DNA from: Chrysoperla carnea
Lineage: Eukaryota > Arthropoda > Insecta > Neuroptera > Chrysopidae
Reading direction: 5' to 3'
Assembly (NCBI RefSeq): GCF_905475395.1
Contig: NC_058342.1
Coordinates: forward strand, 1,236,001-1,300,000
DNA: 64,000 nucleotides
Below, in pieces: positions 48,101-58,912 of the stretch. Position 1 is the stretch's first letter. Each line of letters starts with the position of its first letter. A program made the translations under genes and the position numbers. Under the pieces are notes generated by a model. The model was given only the letters and a program-made list of their open reading frames with translations, was not told where the DNA came from and ran no database searches.

Positions 48101-51100
48101 TGATGATTCATCTATTAAATTCCGTTTCATAGATTCGTATAGATTTTTAGCGTCTTCCCTCGATAAGCTAGTATCATACTTGTTGGAATTTCCCAACATG
48201 AAGAAGCATTTTTCTAAAATTTCGGAAAATCAGTTTCAATTGTTGACAAAGAAAGGTGTAATGCCATATGATTTTGTTGATTCGTTTGACAAATTTAATT
48301 ACACTCAACTACCGAACATAGAAGCATTCTATAATCGATTGGAGGAAAAACAGTGTTCTAGACGTGAGAATGTATGTTGAAGTATATAAATATTGAGCTC
48401 GAATTGTTGACTGATATAGATATGATGATGTTTGTTGAACGAGGAATTCGCGGTGGTTTGAGTCAATGTATGAAACGACGTTCCACAGCGAATAATAAAT
48501 ACGTTCCAGGATTTGATCCATCCAAGCCTGAAGTGCATTTACTTTATTTAGACATTAACAATCAATATGGATGGGCGATGAGTCAGTGTCTTCCTTACAG
48601 TGGTTTTGAGTGGTGTGATACAAATATTGATGTTTCAATGATTTCGGATGATGTCGATAGTGGATATTTCCTAGAAGTTGATCTCAAATATCCTGAAAAA
48701 CTTGATAAACATAAGGATTTACCTTTTTGCCCTGAACATAGATCAGCACCTAATTCTAAACAGAGTAAATTGTTGAGTACCCTTCATGATAAAGAGCGAT
48801 ATGAAATTCATTATAAAACTTTGAAGCAAGCATTAAACTACAGATTAAAATTAACAAAAATTCATAAAGTTTTAAAATTTAAACAGTTGCCTTGGCTTCG
48901 ATCATATATTGATTTAAATACCAATCTACGAAAGAATGCCAATAATGATTTTGAGAAAAATTTGTATAAATTAATGAATAATGCTGTCTTTGGAAAAACA
49001 ATGGAAAATATTAGAAAACATTCAAATGTTAAGCTTGTTACGAAATGGGAGGGTCGATATGGGGCAGAAGCTTATATATCTAAACCCGAATTTCATTCTT
49101 GTACAATTTTCAATCCCAACTTGGTGGCCATTGAGTTGAAAAAGATGGAGATATTCTTCAATAAGCCTTTGTATATTGGTATGGCAATCTTAGATTTAGC
49201 TAAAACTACAATTTATGATTTTCATTATGGCTATATGATTCCACAGTTGGGTGATGATTCTACCGCTATCTATACAGATACTGACTCGGTTATTTATGAA
49301 ATTAAAAACCATGATCCCTATGAAATGATAAAAAGAGATTGTTACAAGTATTTTGATACCAGTGATTACCATCCTTCTAATGTTTATAATATACCTTGCG
49401 TTAATAAAAAAGTGCTTGGTATGATGAAGGATGAAAACAATGGAACTCCTATGACTCATTTTGTTGGATTAAGATCAAAATTATATACGTTAAAAATAGC
49501 AACCCCTCCAGAAAAAGATGCAAAATCACTTGATGATGCTACATTCGATGCTATCATGGGAATATTAAACAAGAATTAAATAATCTTAGGTTAACAAAAA
49601 AAGCTAAGGGAGTTAAAAGGTCGGTTCTTAGTACGAAAATAACATTTAAAGATTATGTTAAATGTTTGGAGAACTTTAAAGAGATATCGGTTAATCAAAA
49701 CCTCATAAAATCTGAAAAACTTAAACTTTATACTCAAACTCAGACAAAAATTGCTCTAAGCCCTTATGATGATAAGCGATACATTATACCTGGTTCCTAT
49801 AATACACTATCTTCGGCTCACTACTCTTTGAAAACTTCTTATAAACGAAAAGTTGAAGAGATAGATGGATCTTGTATCAAAAAAGAAAAAGGTATAGTTA
49901 ATTCGTGAGCAAGATAATATCATTTATTCGTTGATGAGATCAACATTAATATCACTTAGTTCTTGTATTCATAAGTTAATATAAGTTATCTCAATAATCT
50001 CAATATTGTTAAAAAATCAGTGTAAACTTTAATTAATTAATTAATTATTACCTATTTAATATTATGCCAAAACGTTTTTTGTTGATTTTTAGAATATCAT
50101 CTCATTAAAGAGTGATTATGTGTGTGTAACGTAAAATTAATTTTTATAACATCTAAAACAAATTGAATATGTGTCCATATATACAAAAAAAAAATCTTAT
50201 GTTTTAAAATTTGTCATAGGACTTGTAGAATCTTATAAATTAAATTATTTACTAATAATTAAACAAATTAATTAGAGTTTTCTTTTAGCGAATAGAATTG
50301 TTATCTTATAAATTAATTATCTATTTATAATTTAGTATTAATATTATTGTATTGTATATCAATTGTTTACTAATAAATTTAAAAATGTATTAGTTTCCTT
50401 TAACCATTGAATTATTACCTTGTAAATTAGCTATCTATCTATAATTTTGCATATATTAATATTATTATACTGTATATTATTATTGTTTACTAATAAAATA
50501 AAAAATCAAAATAATGTGATTGAGTTTCTTTTTACAAAACACTTTAAATAATATTCCTATGGTACAAATTTGTATCTAAACATTATTACAGATGAGCTTC
50601 TAATTTTTTAAGTAGATGTTATTGCAGGTAAGTTTCTGGAGAAAAAATGCTTTTAATTACATTTGGTAATGATCTTCATGATGTTTTTATAATACACAAT
50701 TAGTTTTATAAATTAATTATGTTCAGATGGTCTCGCTTGTAAAATGCTGCATAATTGTTGTTATCTGTATTATTGGTTTCTGTTATATTCGATAAGTATT
50801 ATATAAAACTATATTAAATGCAATCATGTCAAGTTAGTAGGTGAGGTACCTTTGAATTAGCCCATATAAGTTGCATTTATAGTTGTGAATGTTAAATAAT
50901 AATTCATAACTTTTATTATTGGAAAAATTAATCATATTCCTTTAAATAAAAAATATATAATACATACATACATTTGGATGTGAGAAAAAGTTAAGAAATG
51001 GGAATCAAATTAATGATTTCTACTAAAATGTTTAAATATATACGTAACAAACAATTAAATATCAAATTACATTCAAAAAGATTATATTGAAAACTATGTG

Positions 51101-51887
51101 TAAATAATATACTTGAATATTAATTAATACAGTTGTTGACCTTCATGAATATATTATTTTAAATTATTTTTGTAAAAACGTTTTTAAGTTATTAACTTTT
51201 TTGTCTATGTTGTAACAAGGTCTTGTGGTTGAGTGGTTAGCATAGTAGACTTCCACTCATGAGGGCCCGCGTTCAAATCTTATAGTATTAACTAATATTT
51301 TTTTAAGCAATACATATACTTATTAATAATATACGCTGTTCATACATCAAGAATTATGTTGACAATTATATCAACAATTACGTCATAAACGCTAAGATAA
51401 ATTAGTTATTTCTACAATAATCAAACATCATTCCACTTTGTCAGTATGTAAATCACGAGTAAAAATATATTCAATAAGTTGGGTTGTACTGAATATAATA
51501 TAAAATAATGGTAAGTAAAGAGTATGAAAGTGGGTTAACAAGAGTATTCTAGTGTATTCAGATGGGTTGTACTGAATATAATATAAAATAATGGTAAGTA
51601 AAGAGTATGAAAGTGGCTTAACAAGAGTATTCTAGTGTATTCAGATGGGTTGTACTGAATATAATATAAAATAATGGTAAGTAAAGAGTATGATGTATGT
51701 TAACAAGAGTATTCTAGTGTATTCAGATGGGTTGTACTTGTATACATTTAGTAAGTATGTGTTCAAGTTAGACAATTTACATTACAAAAAGGGTACAAAA
51801 AGTGCAAAATGAACCTTAGAATTTCCCATAAGAAATAACATGTAAAAATGGTCCAAAGTGAGCTAGAAACGGTATAGCTTATCTACT
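45141..51887. repeat. Palindrome right arm, outer part
   Basis: Reverse complement of 18891-25637 (x + y = 70778). Contains the C2H2 tail (45633-45695), satellite (46058-46362), decayed tRNA-like piece, PolB copy, tRNA-like piece (51217-51289) and terminal 82-bp repeats. No gene lies outside those. Confidence 0.93.
47240..49908 (+). pseudogene. polB: Polinton 1 DNA polymerase B, right copy (dead)
   Basis: Mirror of 20870-23538 with the same four blocks (47240-47560, 47712-48380, 48374-49579, 49666-49908), the same TAA before the second block and the same ~65-residue deletion at 48380. One residue differs: KKVLGMM here, KKVLVMM on the left; Gly matches the wider context less ambiguously, but direction is unknown. 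Shared damage shows the gene was already dead when the palindrome arose, or that the arms are homogenised. Confidence 0.93.
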
Positions 51888-51893
51888 CGTCTG
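51888..51893. other. 6-bp target duplication of Polinton 1, right copy
   Basis: CGTCTG, matching 18885-18890. Confidence 0.9.
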
Positions 51894-51921
51894 TCTTTCA
51901 AAGCGTCAACTTACTAACCGC
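51894..51921 (-). mobile_element. Separated 5' end of the LINE
   Basis: 28 bases between the Polinton 1 duplication and the LINE target duplication. On the minus strand the LINE starts GCGGTTAGTAAGTTGACGC. Confidence 0.85.
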
Positions 51922-51934
51922 AATTATTGTACTA
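51922..51934. other. Target-site duplication of the LINE, right copy
   Basis: AATTATTGTACTA, identical to 13274-13286. Confidence 0.9.
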
Positions 51935-52788
51935 TGATTTGTGGGTAGAGGTCTTAGTCTGTAAGTTGTGTATGATTCATTGGTCATTTGTGGGATTTGT
52001 ACAGCGAAAATTAGGTTAGAGTTGTTGAAATACGCTTTTAATTCTAGGATTTCATAAATTTGTTCGTCATTATAATTTTGAATGATTTGTGGGAGTTTGC
52101 TTTTAACAAGTGATAATTAATTTTTATTTAAAATGTGTTTTGATAATAAGCCAAGTTGTGCCAATTGCACTGATTGGATAATGTTATCTACATGGTCGGT
52201 AAGTGTAGTGATTTGGGTTTGTAAAGCAAAGTAAACTTGAGTGGCAAGTAGTCGATGTTCGATATTACTGAAGTTTTTTATAGATTTTGATATAATTTGT
52301 AATCGCGTTTGTTCTGTGTTTATGAATTTAGTGATGTTCGAGAAACGTTGGATCATTTGAGAGTTTAGTTTATGTTGATTGTTAATTGAGTCTTGAGTCA
52401 AAAGGGAATTGTCTTGTAAATTGCGTATCTGTTTGTTTATTTCTAGAGCGTCGTCATTGTCCATATTTCCAGTAATTTTCTTAATTACACTGCCTAATCC
52501 GTCTATTAATCCACGGGTATGTCGGTGATTTATTTTAAGTGAGTAAACTTTATCTAATAGATTTTGAGCAGATTGTTGAAGATCAGGGTTATAAAAAAAT
52601 GTAGTATTTTCTTCTAATTTATTTAAAGTATTCTTAATTTCTAAAGTTGTAGTTTCTAAATTATTTAAGTCGACTATATGGATAAGATTATTGTAGTGGG
52701 TGGTTACCAGGGTTTTTCCTAAGTTAAGTGCTAGTAATCCCTGTGTATGCGTCAAGTCATGAAATTCTATTTGTTGACTGGTCGCCAT
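51935..52788 (-). pseudogene. Errantivirus-like envelope, N-terminal part
   Basis: Residues from 52788 downward include a furin-type RHTR site followed by a Gly-rich fusion-peptide-like stretch (GLIDGLGS), then long helical segments rich in Asn/Gln: the F-protein-like layout of insect errantivirus Env. No clear N-terminal signal peptide is seen, so the 5' end may be missing or spliced. The frame stops at 52117, and env-like sequence continues in another frame to the LINE insertion at 51934. The membrane-anchor half is at 12596-13281. The first 32 bases overlap the integrase end. Confidence 0.85.
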
Positions 52789-54319
52789 TGCGAACCTGCA
52801 AAGAAGATTTTCTCGTTTTAATTTTCGATTTATGATACTTCCTATTCTTATTGGTTGTAAAGGCTAACTTTTTATCTTTTTGTACTTTAACTTTGTCAAA
52901 AGTTGGTAGTAATTTAGAATTTCTTTGGTTAACTTTTACGTAGGTTGTTTGTCCTTCTACTAGTGTAGGTGGGTTATTTAAAGTTTCGTTTTTCTTTTCG
53001 ATTCTTTTGAGTAAATTTTGGTTATTTTGTTTTATTAGATCTTGAATTAGTTTTGATTCATTTAGATGATGGGAATTGTAATCGTTAAGGGCGTTATTAG
53101 TCTTAGGTTCAATTAACGAGTTTTCTCTTATACCATTGATTACTTCGAAAGGAGTTAATTTAGTAGTAGAATGAATTGAATTATTATAGGTCAGGACGGC
53201 TAATGTGACCATTTCGTCTAGAGATAAATTTTCTTTCTTAACTCGTAGTACTTTTAATGTTTCTACGATTGAAGAGTGAGATCTTTCAATTGGTGCGTTT
53301 CCTTGTGATGTTCTAGCACAAGTAGTGTGGTTCGTAATTTGGTAGATGTGCAAGAATTCTTTAAAATTAATGTTTTCGAATTCTAATCCAGGGTCATGAA
53401 ATATTTTAGATGGTATTCCATGTCTAGCTAGGTATTGTTTAAGTCCTTTTAATACTTCTATACCATTTTTGGATGGCAGGGGTATTAGTTCAAGAAATTT
53501 AGAAAATTTATCTATGATAGATAAATAGATAGATTTTTCAACAAAGAAAAGGTCTATATGTAGTATTTCGAAAGGCATTGTTGCTTGTTCAGTTTGATTT
53601 TGTTTAAGTTTTAGGGGATGTCTTTCATATTTTGCTTGAGCACAAACTTCACACGAATTTATGTATGTCGATATTTTTTGTTTCATATTATCGAAATAGT
53701 ATCGTCTCTTTAAGTGTTGTAATGTCTCATCGATACCTCTGTGTATAGATATATCGTGATAGTTTTTTATGAGTTGGGATTGTTCGTCGATATTTTCAAT
53801 GTCTTCAAGTATTTTAGTGCAACGTATTATTTTATAATTTTGAAAGTATTCTTTATGAATGTTTGTTATTGTAGAAAAAGTTTCGTCGTCTGTGTAGACA
53901 GCGTTTACTTTATTAGGCGAAAAGTATTGTTTGATAATATTCGTGATTGATTCGTTTTTAAAGTGGGGATTTTCAAATACTTGTCGTTTTCTAGTATTTT
54001 TAAAAAATGAAAGATTAGAATGTTTGTTACTGATGGTTTTTTTAAATATTACTTGATTGTTGAATTCATTTAAGGCTCTTTCTGCTATAGGTATGCCTTT
54101 ATAGAGGTTTTCGTCGGCTGAATGTTGAGTAGATATTTCAACATCAACAGAGTCAGTTTCGTTATTATTTAGTTGTATGCGAGATAATGCATCTGCATTG
54201 GTATTTTGTTTCTTTTGTGAGTCGTTAGTCACAAGTACTTTAGCAATGAAGTTATTTGCTTCGTATACGCTAGATAAGGATTTTATGTTATCGTCAATTT
54301 CAACATGGGGGATAAGCAC
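52757..54319 (-). pseudogene. Errantivirus-like integrase with RNase H stub
   Basis: Opens with NTNADALSRI, the usual end of RNase H in gypsy-like elements. Then comes the HHCC zinc module (HDISIHRG...CEVCAQAK) and the integrase core with D (LHIDLFF), D (IFHDPGLEFEN) and E (GNAPIERSHSS). A C-terminal domain follows with GQTTYVKVN. About 520 codons are intact. The RT and most of RNase H, normally ~650 residues between protease and this block, are missing: only about 80 bp separate the protease end (54404) from this frame. An internal deletion is the simplest reading. Confidence 0.9.
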
Positions 54320-54403
54320 GTCGCCATTCTTTTTATTGGTTTTTATGGAAATAAACTTTTGTTCGTTTCCGTTAATAGCATGAATTTGGGGTCTATCAAG
54401 GGG

Positions 54404-54776
54404 TTATAAATGCAACTTGTTTATGATTCCGTTTAGATTTATAGTGTTTGAATCATAATCAATATTTGCTTTGAGTTTTTTCAAAGTTTCGTTACCGATT
54501 ATTCCGTCAAAGAAATGATCGAATTTAAATATGAGGAAAAATATGGGATTGTCATTATTTAAATTTGCTAAATAATCAACTCTGACTTTCTGCGTTATTT
54601 TATGTTCTTTCAATGCAGTTTTTACGATAGTATTTGTTGGAATGGTTGTTGGGAAATAAATAAGATGTTTTGGGTCGAGAAAATTGTTGTCAGCTCCAGT
54701 ATCGATTAAGAATCGTAACTTATCGATCTTAATATACGGGAGGGTACCGTTGGTTTTATGGTAATTTAGTTCTAAC
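54404..54776 (-). pseudogene. Errantivirus-like aspartic protease
   Basis: The frame lies -1 relative to gag, overlapping its end (gag stop at 54772). It reads LLELNYHKT, then the active-site RFLIDTGADNNFLDP and the later FDGIIGNETLKKLKANIDY, typical of gypsy-type proteases. It ends at 54404 where RT should begin. The -1 arrangement suggests gag-pol frameshifting in the parent element. Confidence 0.82.
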
Positions 54777-55760
54777 AGTCCGGAGGATCGGATGTCGAGG
54801 CTATATTCGTAAAATTTTCATTTAAATATTCGTTCGTATCGTATTGATCGTACGGGGGGTCATAATATTCATCCTCTTGGTGGTAGTCAATTGGATCGTC
54901 TTGGTAATCGTCAGTTTCGGTATTATGTAATACTTTTCTGGTATTACCTGAACTAACGTCCATTGGGGTTGGTCTATATGATTGTTGTTGTTGTGGTCTA
55001 TAAGTATTGTTTAAGGGTTGGTTTGATTGTTGTGGTCGGTATTGCTGTTGTGCAAAGACAGGAGGTCTTTGATGGGGGGCTTGACTTTTATAAAAGGGGT
55101 TTTGGTTGTTGTACATTGGGGAATTTGACTGGTGTGGTGGCTTGAAGTTACTATTGTACGTGTTATTTTGAGGATTTAGTGGTGGTCTAAAGGTATTGAA
55201 ATTATTTGGGGGTCTATGCATGTAAGACGGGGTGTAGTTAGTTTTTTGTTGTGGTATCATGGGTTTTGAGTTATGAATAGGTCTCCTAGAGTTATCAGAA
55301 TTATAACTAGGTTGCCTATTGCTAATCCTAAACCGGTCTAAATTCGATTGTTGCATACTCAATTCGTTCAAGCATATATCGTATGCGTTTTTAATCGAAG
55401 TTGGATTGTTAGCCCTAACTATGTATCCTAGTTTGGGATCTAATCCTGCAATAAATGATTTGAGCACAATCATTACATTCAGGTCCGTTTGTCCAAGGAT
55501 ATAGTCTGCTGATTTTGATTGGTCGATCGAATTTAGTAATGCCGTCTGTAAATCAGATACTTCTGCAAAATATTGTTCCAAAGGTTTATTACCTTGTGAA
55601 ATAGTATTGAGCAGATGAAGAATTGTTTCAACAGTACGTCTATCAGAAAATTGCGTTCTTAAGTGTGTTTCAATAGTTGTCCAGTCAGCTGGATCTCCTA
55701 TGGAAATTAACACGTCATTTGCTTTACCGATTATTTTGTTTGGCAACAGCCAAATTACAA
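54772..55760 (-). pseudogene. Errantivirus-like gag, 5' truncated
   Basis: About 324 codons. The capsid-like part has DWTTIETHLRTQFSDRRTVE, KPLEQYFAEVSDLQTALL and ADYILGQTDLNVMIVLKSFI; then a long Pro/Asn/Gln-rich basic tail (RPPNNFNTFRPPLNPQNN type) replaces a zinc knuckle, as usual for errantiviruses. The N-terminus is missing: the frame runs into a TAG near 55775 and no LTR follows. It is a 5'-truncated copy. Confidence 0.82.
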
Positions 55761-55800
55761 ATATTTTGTTTTTCTATTTTTTAGCTGATCTTGTTTCATA

Positions 55801-56787
55801 ATGTCAAGTTTATATAAAGAACAAATTATCACAAGACTCCAAGCAAAGGAGCGAACTCATGTCAATGAAGATTTTAACAGCATTAATGCAAATATAAGTT
55901 TTGTTTATAGTGAAGCTGAGTCTTTAGATAGCCTTGACGAATTGAGAGACCTAAATAATATGATCGCAGACCTAAAAAGAAAGTTATCATTGTCGCAAGA
56001 TTTGAACCGTCGATATGAGGATGAAATTGATGAATTAAAACGGCAGTTGCATAAAGGTATGACAGACAGGGTAGAAACTGAACATAAAAGTACAAATACT
56101 TAAAATATCATCACAGAAAAATCAGTTCAAACTGAAGCTGATATAAATAATATCATTTTATCTGCTAAACTAAACATAAAAAACCCTAAAACCATAGTAT
56201 GTAAAAAAGTCCCTAAGCCAATGTCATCCTCGAACGTCACTGCACCTAAACTTCCACCCAAGGTATTTATATGTGCCGATCAATTTGGTAAAAAATTTTC
56301 GACACTACTTAAAGAACGTCTGCCAAATAATAGTTCTGTGTGTTCAGATATTCTCACGAATGGATCATTTATAAATATTTTTGAAAATGTCAAAATGACT
56401 GCAAAAAGTTTAGGAAAATCGGACACAATTATTATTTTTTTAAGTAGCTATCATATTTTTTCGATCTGTGATAGCTCTAGCGAAATAAAACAAAATTTTA
56501 AAGATCATTTAAATGAATTGATACAAAATTGTAAAAACACAAATGTTATTTTTTCTACAATACCCTATAGATATGACACATTTGAATATAACAACATGAT
56601 TTTCAAAACTAATGAATTTATCGAGTATACCATGTTCAAATATGACAATACTAATACTTTATATTTAAATAAAATAATTAAAAATAGTCATTTTCAAAAA
56701 AACGGTTATTTATTAAAATTATCAAGCAAACATGAAATTATGATGCACATCAAAAAATATATTTTGGGTGAAATAAAAGATGACCGA
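55801..56787 (+). pseudogene. Coiled-coil plus SGNH-like ORF, one stop, cut by Polinton 3
   Basis: Codons 1-100 form an acidic coiled coil (ADLKRKLSLSQDLNRRYEDE). A TAA at 56101-56103 interrupts, and the same frame continues without further stops into VFICADQFGKKFSTLLKE and KSDTIIIFLSSYHIF, the pattern of a decayed SGNH/GDSL-like fold (block I 'D' and the 'tViv.lG.nD' strand, catalytic residues not clearly kept). Similar coiled-coil plus SGNH proteins occur as ORF1 of some retroelements. Polinton 3 cuts the frame at 56788, so the last residues to 56832 are TIR sequence. Family call is tentative. Confidence 0.5.
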
Positions 56788-58275
56788 AGTAGAAGAGTCA
56801 TGTATGTTTCAGCACAGTTTGACCTCAAGTAACCCCGCTTTGATGGTACACTTTTCAAAAAAGGGCAAACCTAGGTGAATGTTGGAAACCTCGGAAGTTG
56901 GAGGGGATAGATGACGTCATTGACCAATAGTAAATCAAGATGGCGTTGGAAGGTGTGGTGGGGGTGAGGGATGACATAAACGGGGCTTGACCAATAGTGG
57001 TGGGGGAGTGAACGGGGGGCGGGACGTTGACATCATGTACGTTTTGGCCCAGTTGGATGGTACACTTTTCCAAAAAGGGCAAACCTAGGTGAATGTTGGA
57101 AACCTCGGCATTGACCAATAGTAAATCAAGATGGCGCTGGGAGGTGTGGTGTTGGGGAATAATGGCTGCCTAAGCATTGATGACGTCATTGGCTTTGACC
57201 AATAGTAGCGCTGTAAAAATCAAGATGGCGTCGGGAGGTGTGGTGTTGGGGAATAATGGCTGCCTAAGCATTGATGACGTCATTGGCTTTGACCAATAGT
57301 AGCACTGTAAAAATCAAGATGGCGTCGGGAGGTGTGGTTGAATTGGTGGGGAGGAATGGCTGCCTAAGCATAAACGGGGGGATGACGTCATTGGCTTTGA
57401 CCAATAGTGGCGCTTGACGGAGAGTGAACGGGGGGGCGGGACGTTGACATTAGTCAGCAATTTTCAAGAATATGTTAATTTGACCTTGAAAAATATTGTA
57501 ATTTGACACTTTAAATATACATGATAAAATTCAAGATACGTGACCGGATGTTAATATTTTTTTATGATTAAGCAATGTAATATGACACTTGAAATTTACA
57601 TAATAAAAATACATGTTCAAACTTGTTTGAATGGACTTTGATCTTAAAATAATTTCACACGTGTCAGCAATTTTCAAGAATATGTTAATTTGACCTTGAA
57701 AAATATGATATCATCATCTTGTAACAAGTTCAAACTTGTTTGAAATAATTTTACATGTGTCAAAACACGTGACCGGATGCTAATATTTTTTTATGATTAA
57801 GCAATGTAATATGACACTTGAACGTGTTAGATAATAATTTGCAAATCTGAATTCCAAGAAAAGAATATTATGAGTCAGCAATTTTCAAGAATATGTTGAA
57901 ATAGATATCATCTAACCTTGAAAAATATTGTAATTTGACACTTTAAGTATACACGATAAAATTCAAGATACGTGACCGGATGTTAATATTTTTTTATTGA
58001 ATCAGCAATATAATATGACACTTGAAATTTACATAATAAAAATACATGTTCAAACTTGTTTGAATGGACTTTGATCTTAAAATAATTTTACACGTGTCAG
58101 CTATTCTCAAGAATATGTTGAAATAGATTTGACCTTGAAAAATATGATATCATCATCCTGCTACAAGTTCAAACTTGTTTGAATAAAAATACATGTTCAA
58201 ACTTGTTTGAACATGTTTAAACTTGTTTGAATCGCATTAGATCTTAAAATAATTTTACACGTGTTATGAGATTAG
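56788..58275. repeat. Polinton 3 left TIR
   Basis: GC-rich motif island (56835-57445, with at least five GACCAATAGT, several TGACGTCA and AAGATGGCG) then two to three ~230-bp units, some rearranged. Shorter array than in Polinton 2. Confidence 0.88.
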
Positions 58276-58386
58276 ATAATAATTTCTGCTGGTGGGGGAT
58301 TTTTGGAGTGGTGGTAATCATATAAAAAAGGCGCTCAACATTACGGTAATATCAGTTTTCATTAAATTTTCATAATATTAATCAAA

Positions 58387-58791
58387 ATGAATAGAGCAGA
58401 ATTAAAATTTTTCATAATATTAATCAAAATGAATAGAGCAGAATTAAAATTATTTGATAGTTGTTTAGTGCGACCATGCATAAAAATGGACGACTTACCA
58501 CTGAAAAAAAAATTAAAAATACTAAAAATGGAGCGGATTCTAACGAAACATGGGCCATCAATAAAAGTTTCACTGGATATAAGCCTAGATGGTACAGAAA
58601 ACGAGTGGGTTTTTCTACCATCTAGGTTTGCAGTGTTGACGGACAACATGATTAAGTTATTTAACACAAAACCGGGGTATTTGATGGTGGAGGAGAAAAT
58701 TGGAAGAAGTCACCAACTGAGACTGCGCCTATTCGAAGACGATGGTGATGATGATGATGATGACTATGTTCAAGAACATCAAAATTTTTAA
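58387..58791 (+). CDS. Small acidic-tailed Polinton protein, putative OB-fold
   Basis: 134 codons from the first ATG. A 42-bp direct duplication of the start region (58387-58428 and 58429-58470) gives two in-frame ATGs, and the second (58429) may be the original start, giving 120 residues. The core has KHGPSIKVSLDISLDG, WVFLPSRFAVLTDNMIKLFN and HQLRLRLFED, like small proteins encoded by many insect Polintons that read 'fGPsi...VFLPkRf'. It ends in an acidic Asp run. Single-stranded-DNA binding is my inference. A TATA-like CATATAAAAAAGG lies at about 58319. It is next to the TIR, so TIR motifs could drive it. Confidence 0.6.
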   Translation: MNRAELKFFIILIKMNRAELKLFDSCLVRPCIKMDDLPLKKKLKILKMERILTKHGPSIKVSLDISLDGTENEWVFLPSRFAVLTDNMIKLFNTKPGYLMVEEKIGRSHQLRLRLFEDDGDDDDDDYVQEHQNF

Positions 58792-58912
58792 CAAATCATT
58801 CCTATATTGAATTTTATTACTGCAAGATATATATATTTTATTGTTATTGTTATAAAAAAATTGTAAAGTTTAGGTTTTTGATATTTAAAAAAAAAATAAT
58901 ACTAAATAAATT

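Larger units (their letters stand above)
18891..51887. mobile_element. Polinton 1: a Maverick made entirely of one palindrome
   Basis: The ends begin 5'-AGTAGATAAGC on both strands (Polintons start AG) and are flanked by CGTCTG. Minus the later Polinton 2 (30090-45134) and one 6-bp duplication, its length is 17,946 bp, exactly twice 8973. The left arm, 18891-27863, is the reverse complement of 27864-30089 joined to 45141-51887. Each arm carries a dead PolB gene, a second PolB tail, tRNA-like pieces and satellites. I saw only scattered differences between arms, e.g. one Val/Gly change in PolB. No unique internal segment exists except an about 19-nt loop. Confidence 0.9.

Noticed and set aside
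18891-51887. Palindrome as a simple assembly or sequencing fold-back artefact
   Set aside because: Both outer ends have matching 6-bp duplications, the arms differ at scattered bases, and only one arm carries Polinton 2 with its own duplication. An artefact would give identical arms and no flanking duplication. Long-read confirmation is still listed as the check.
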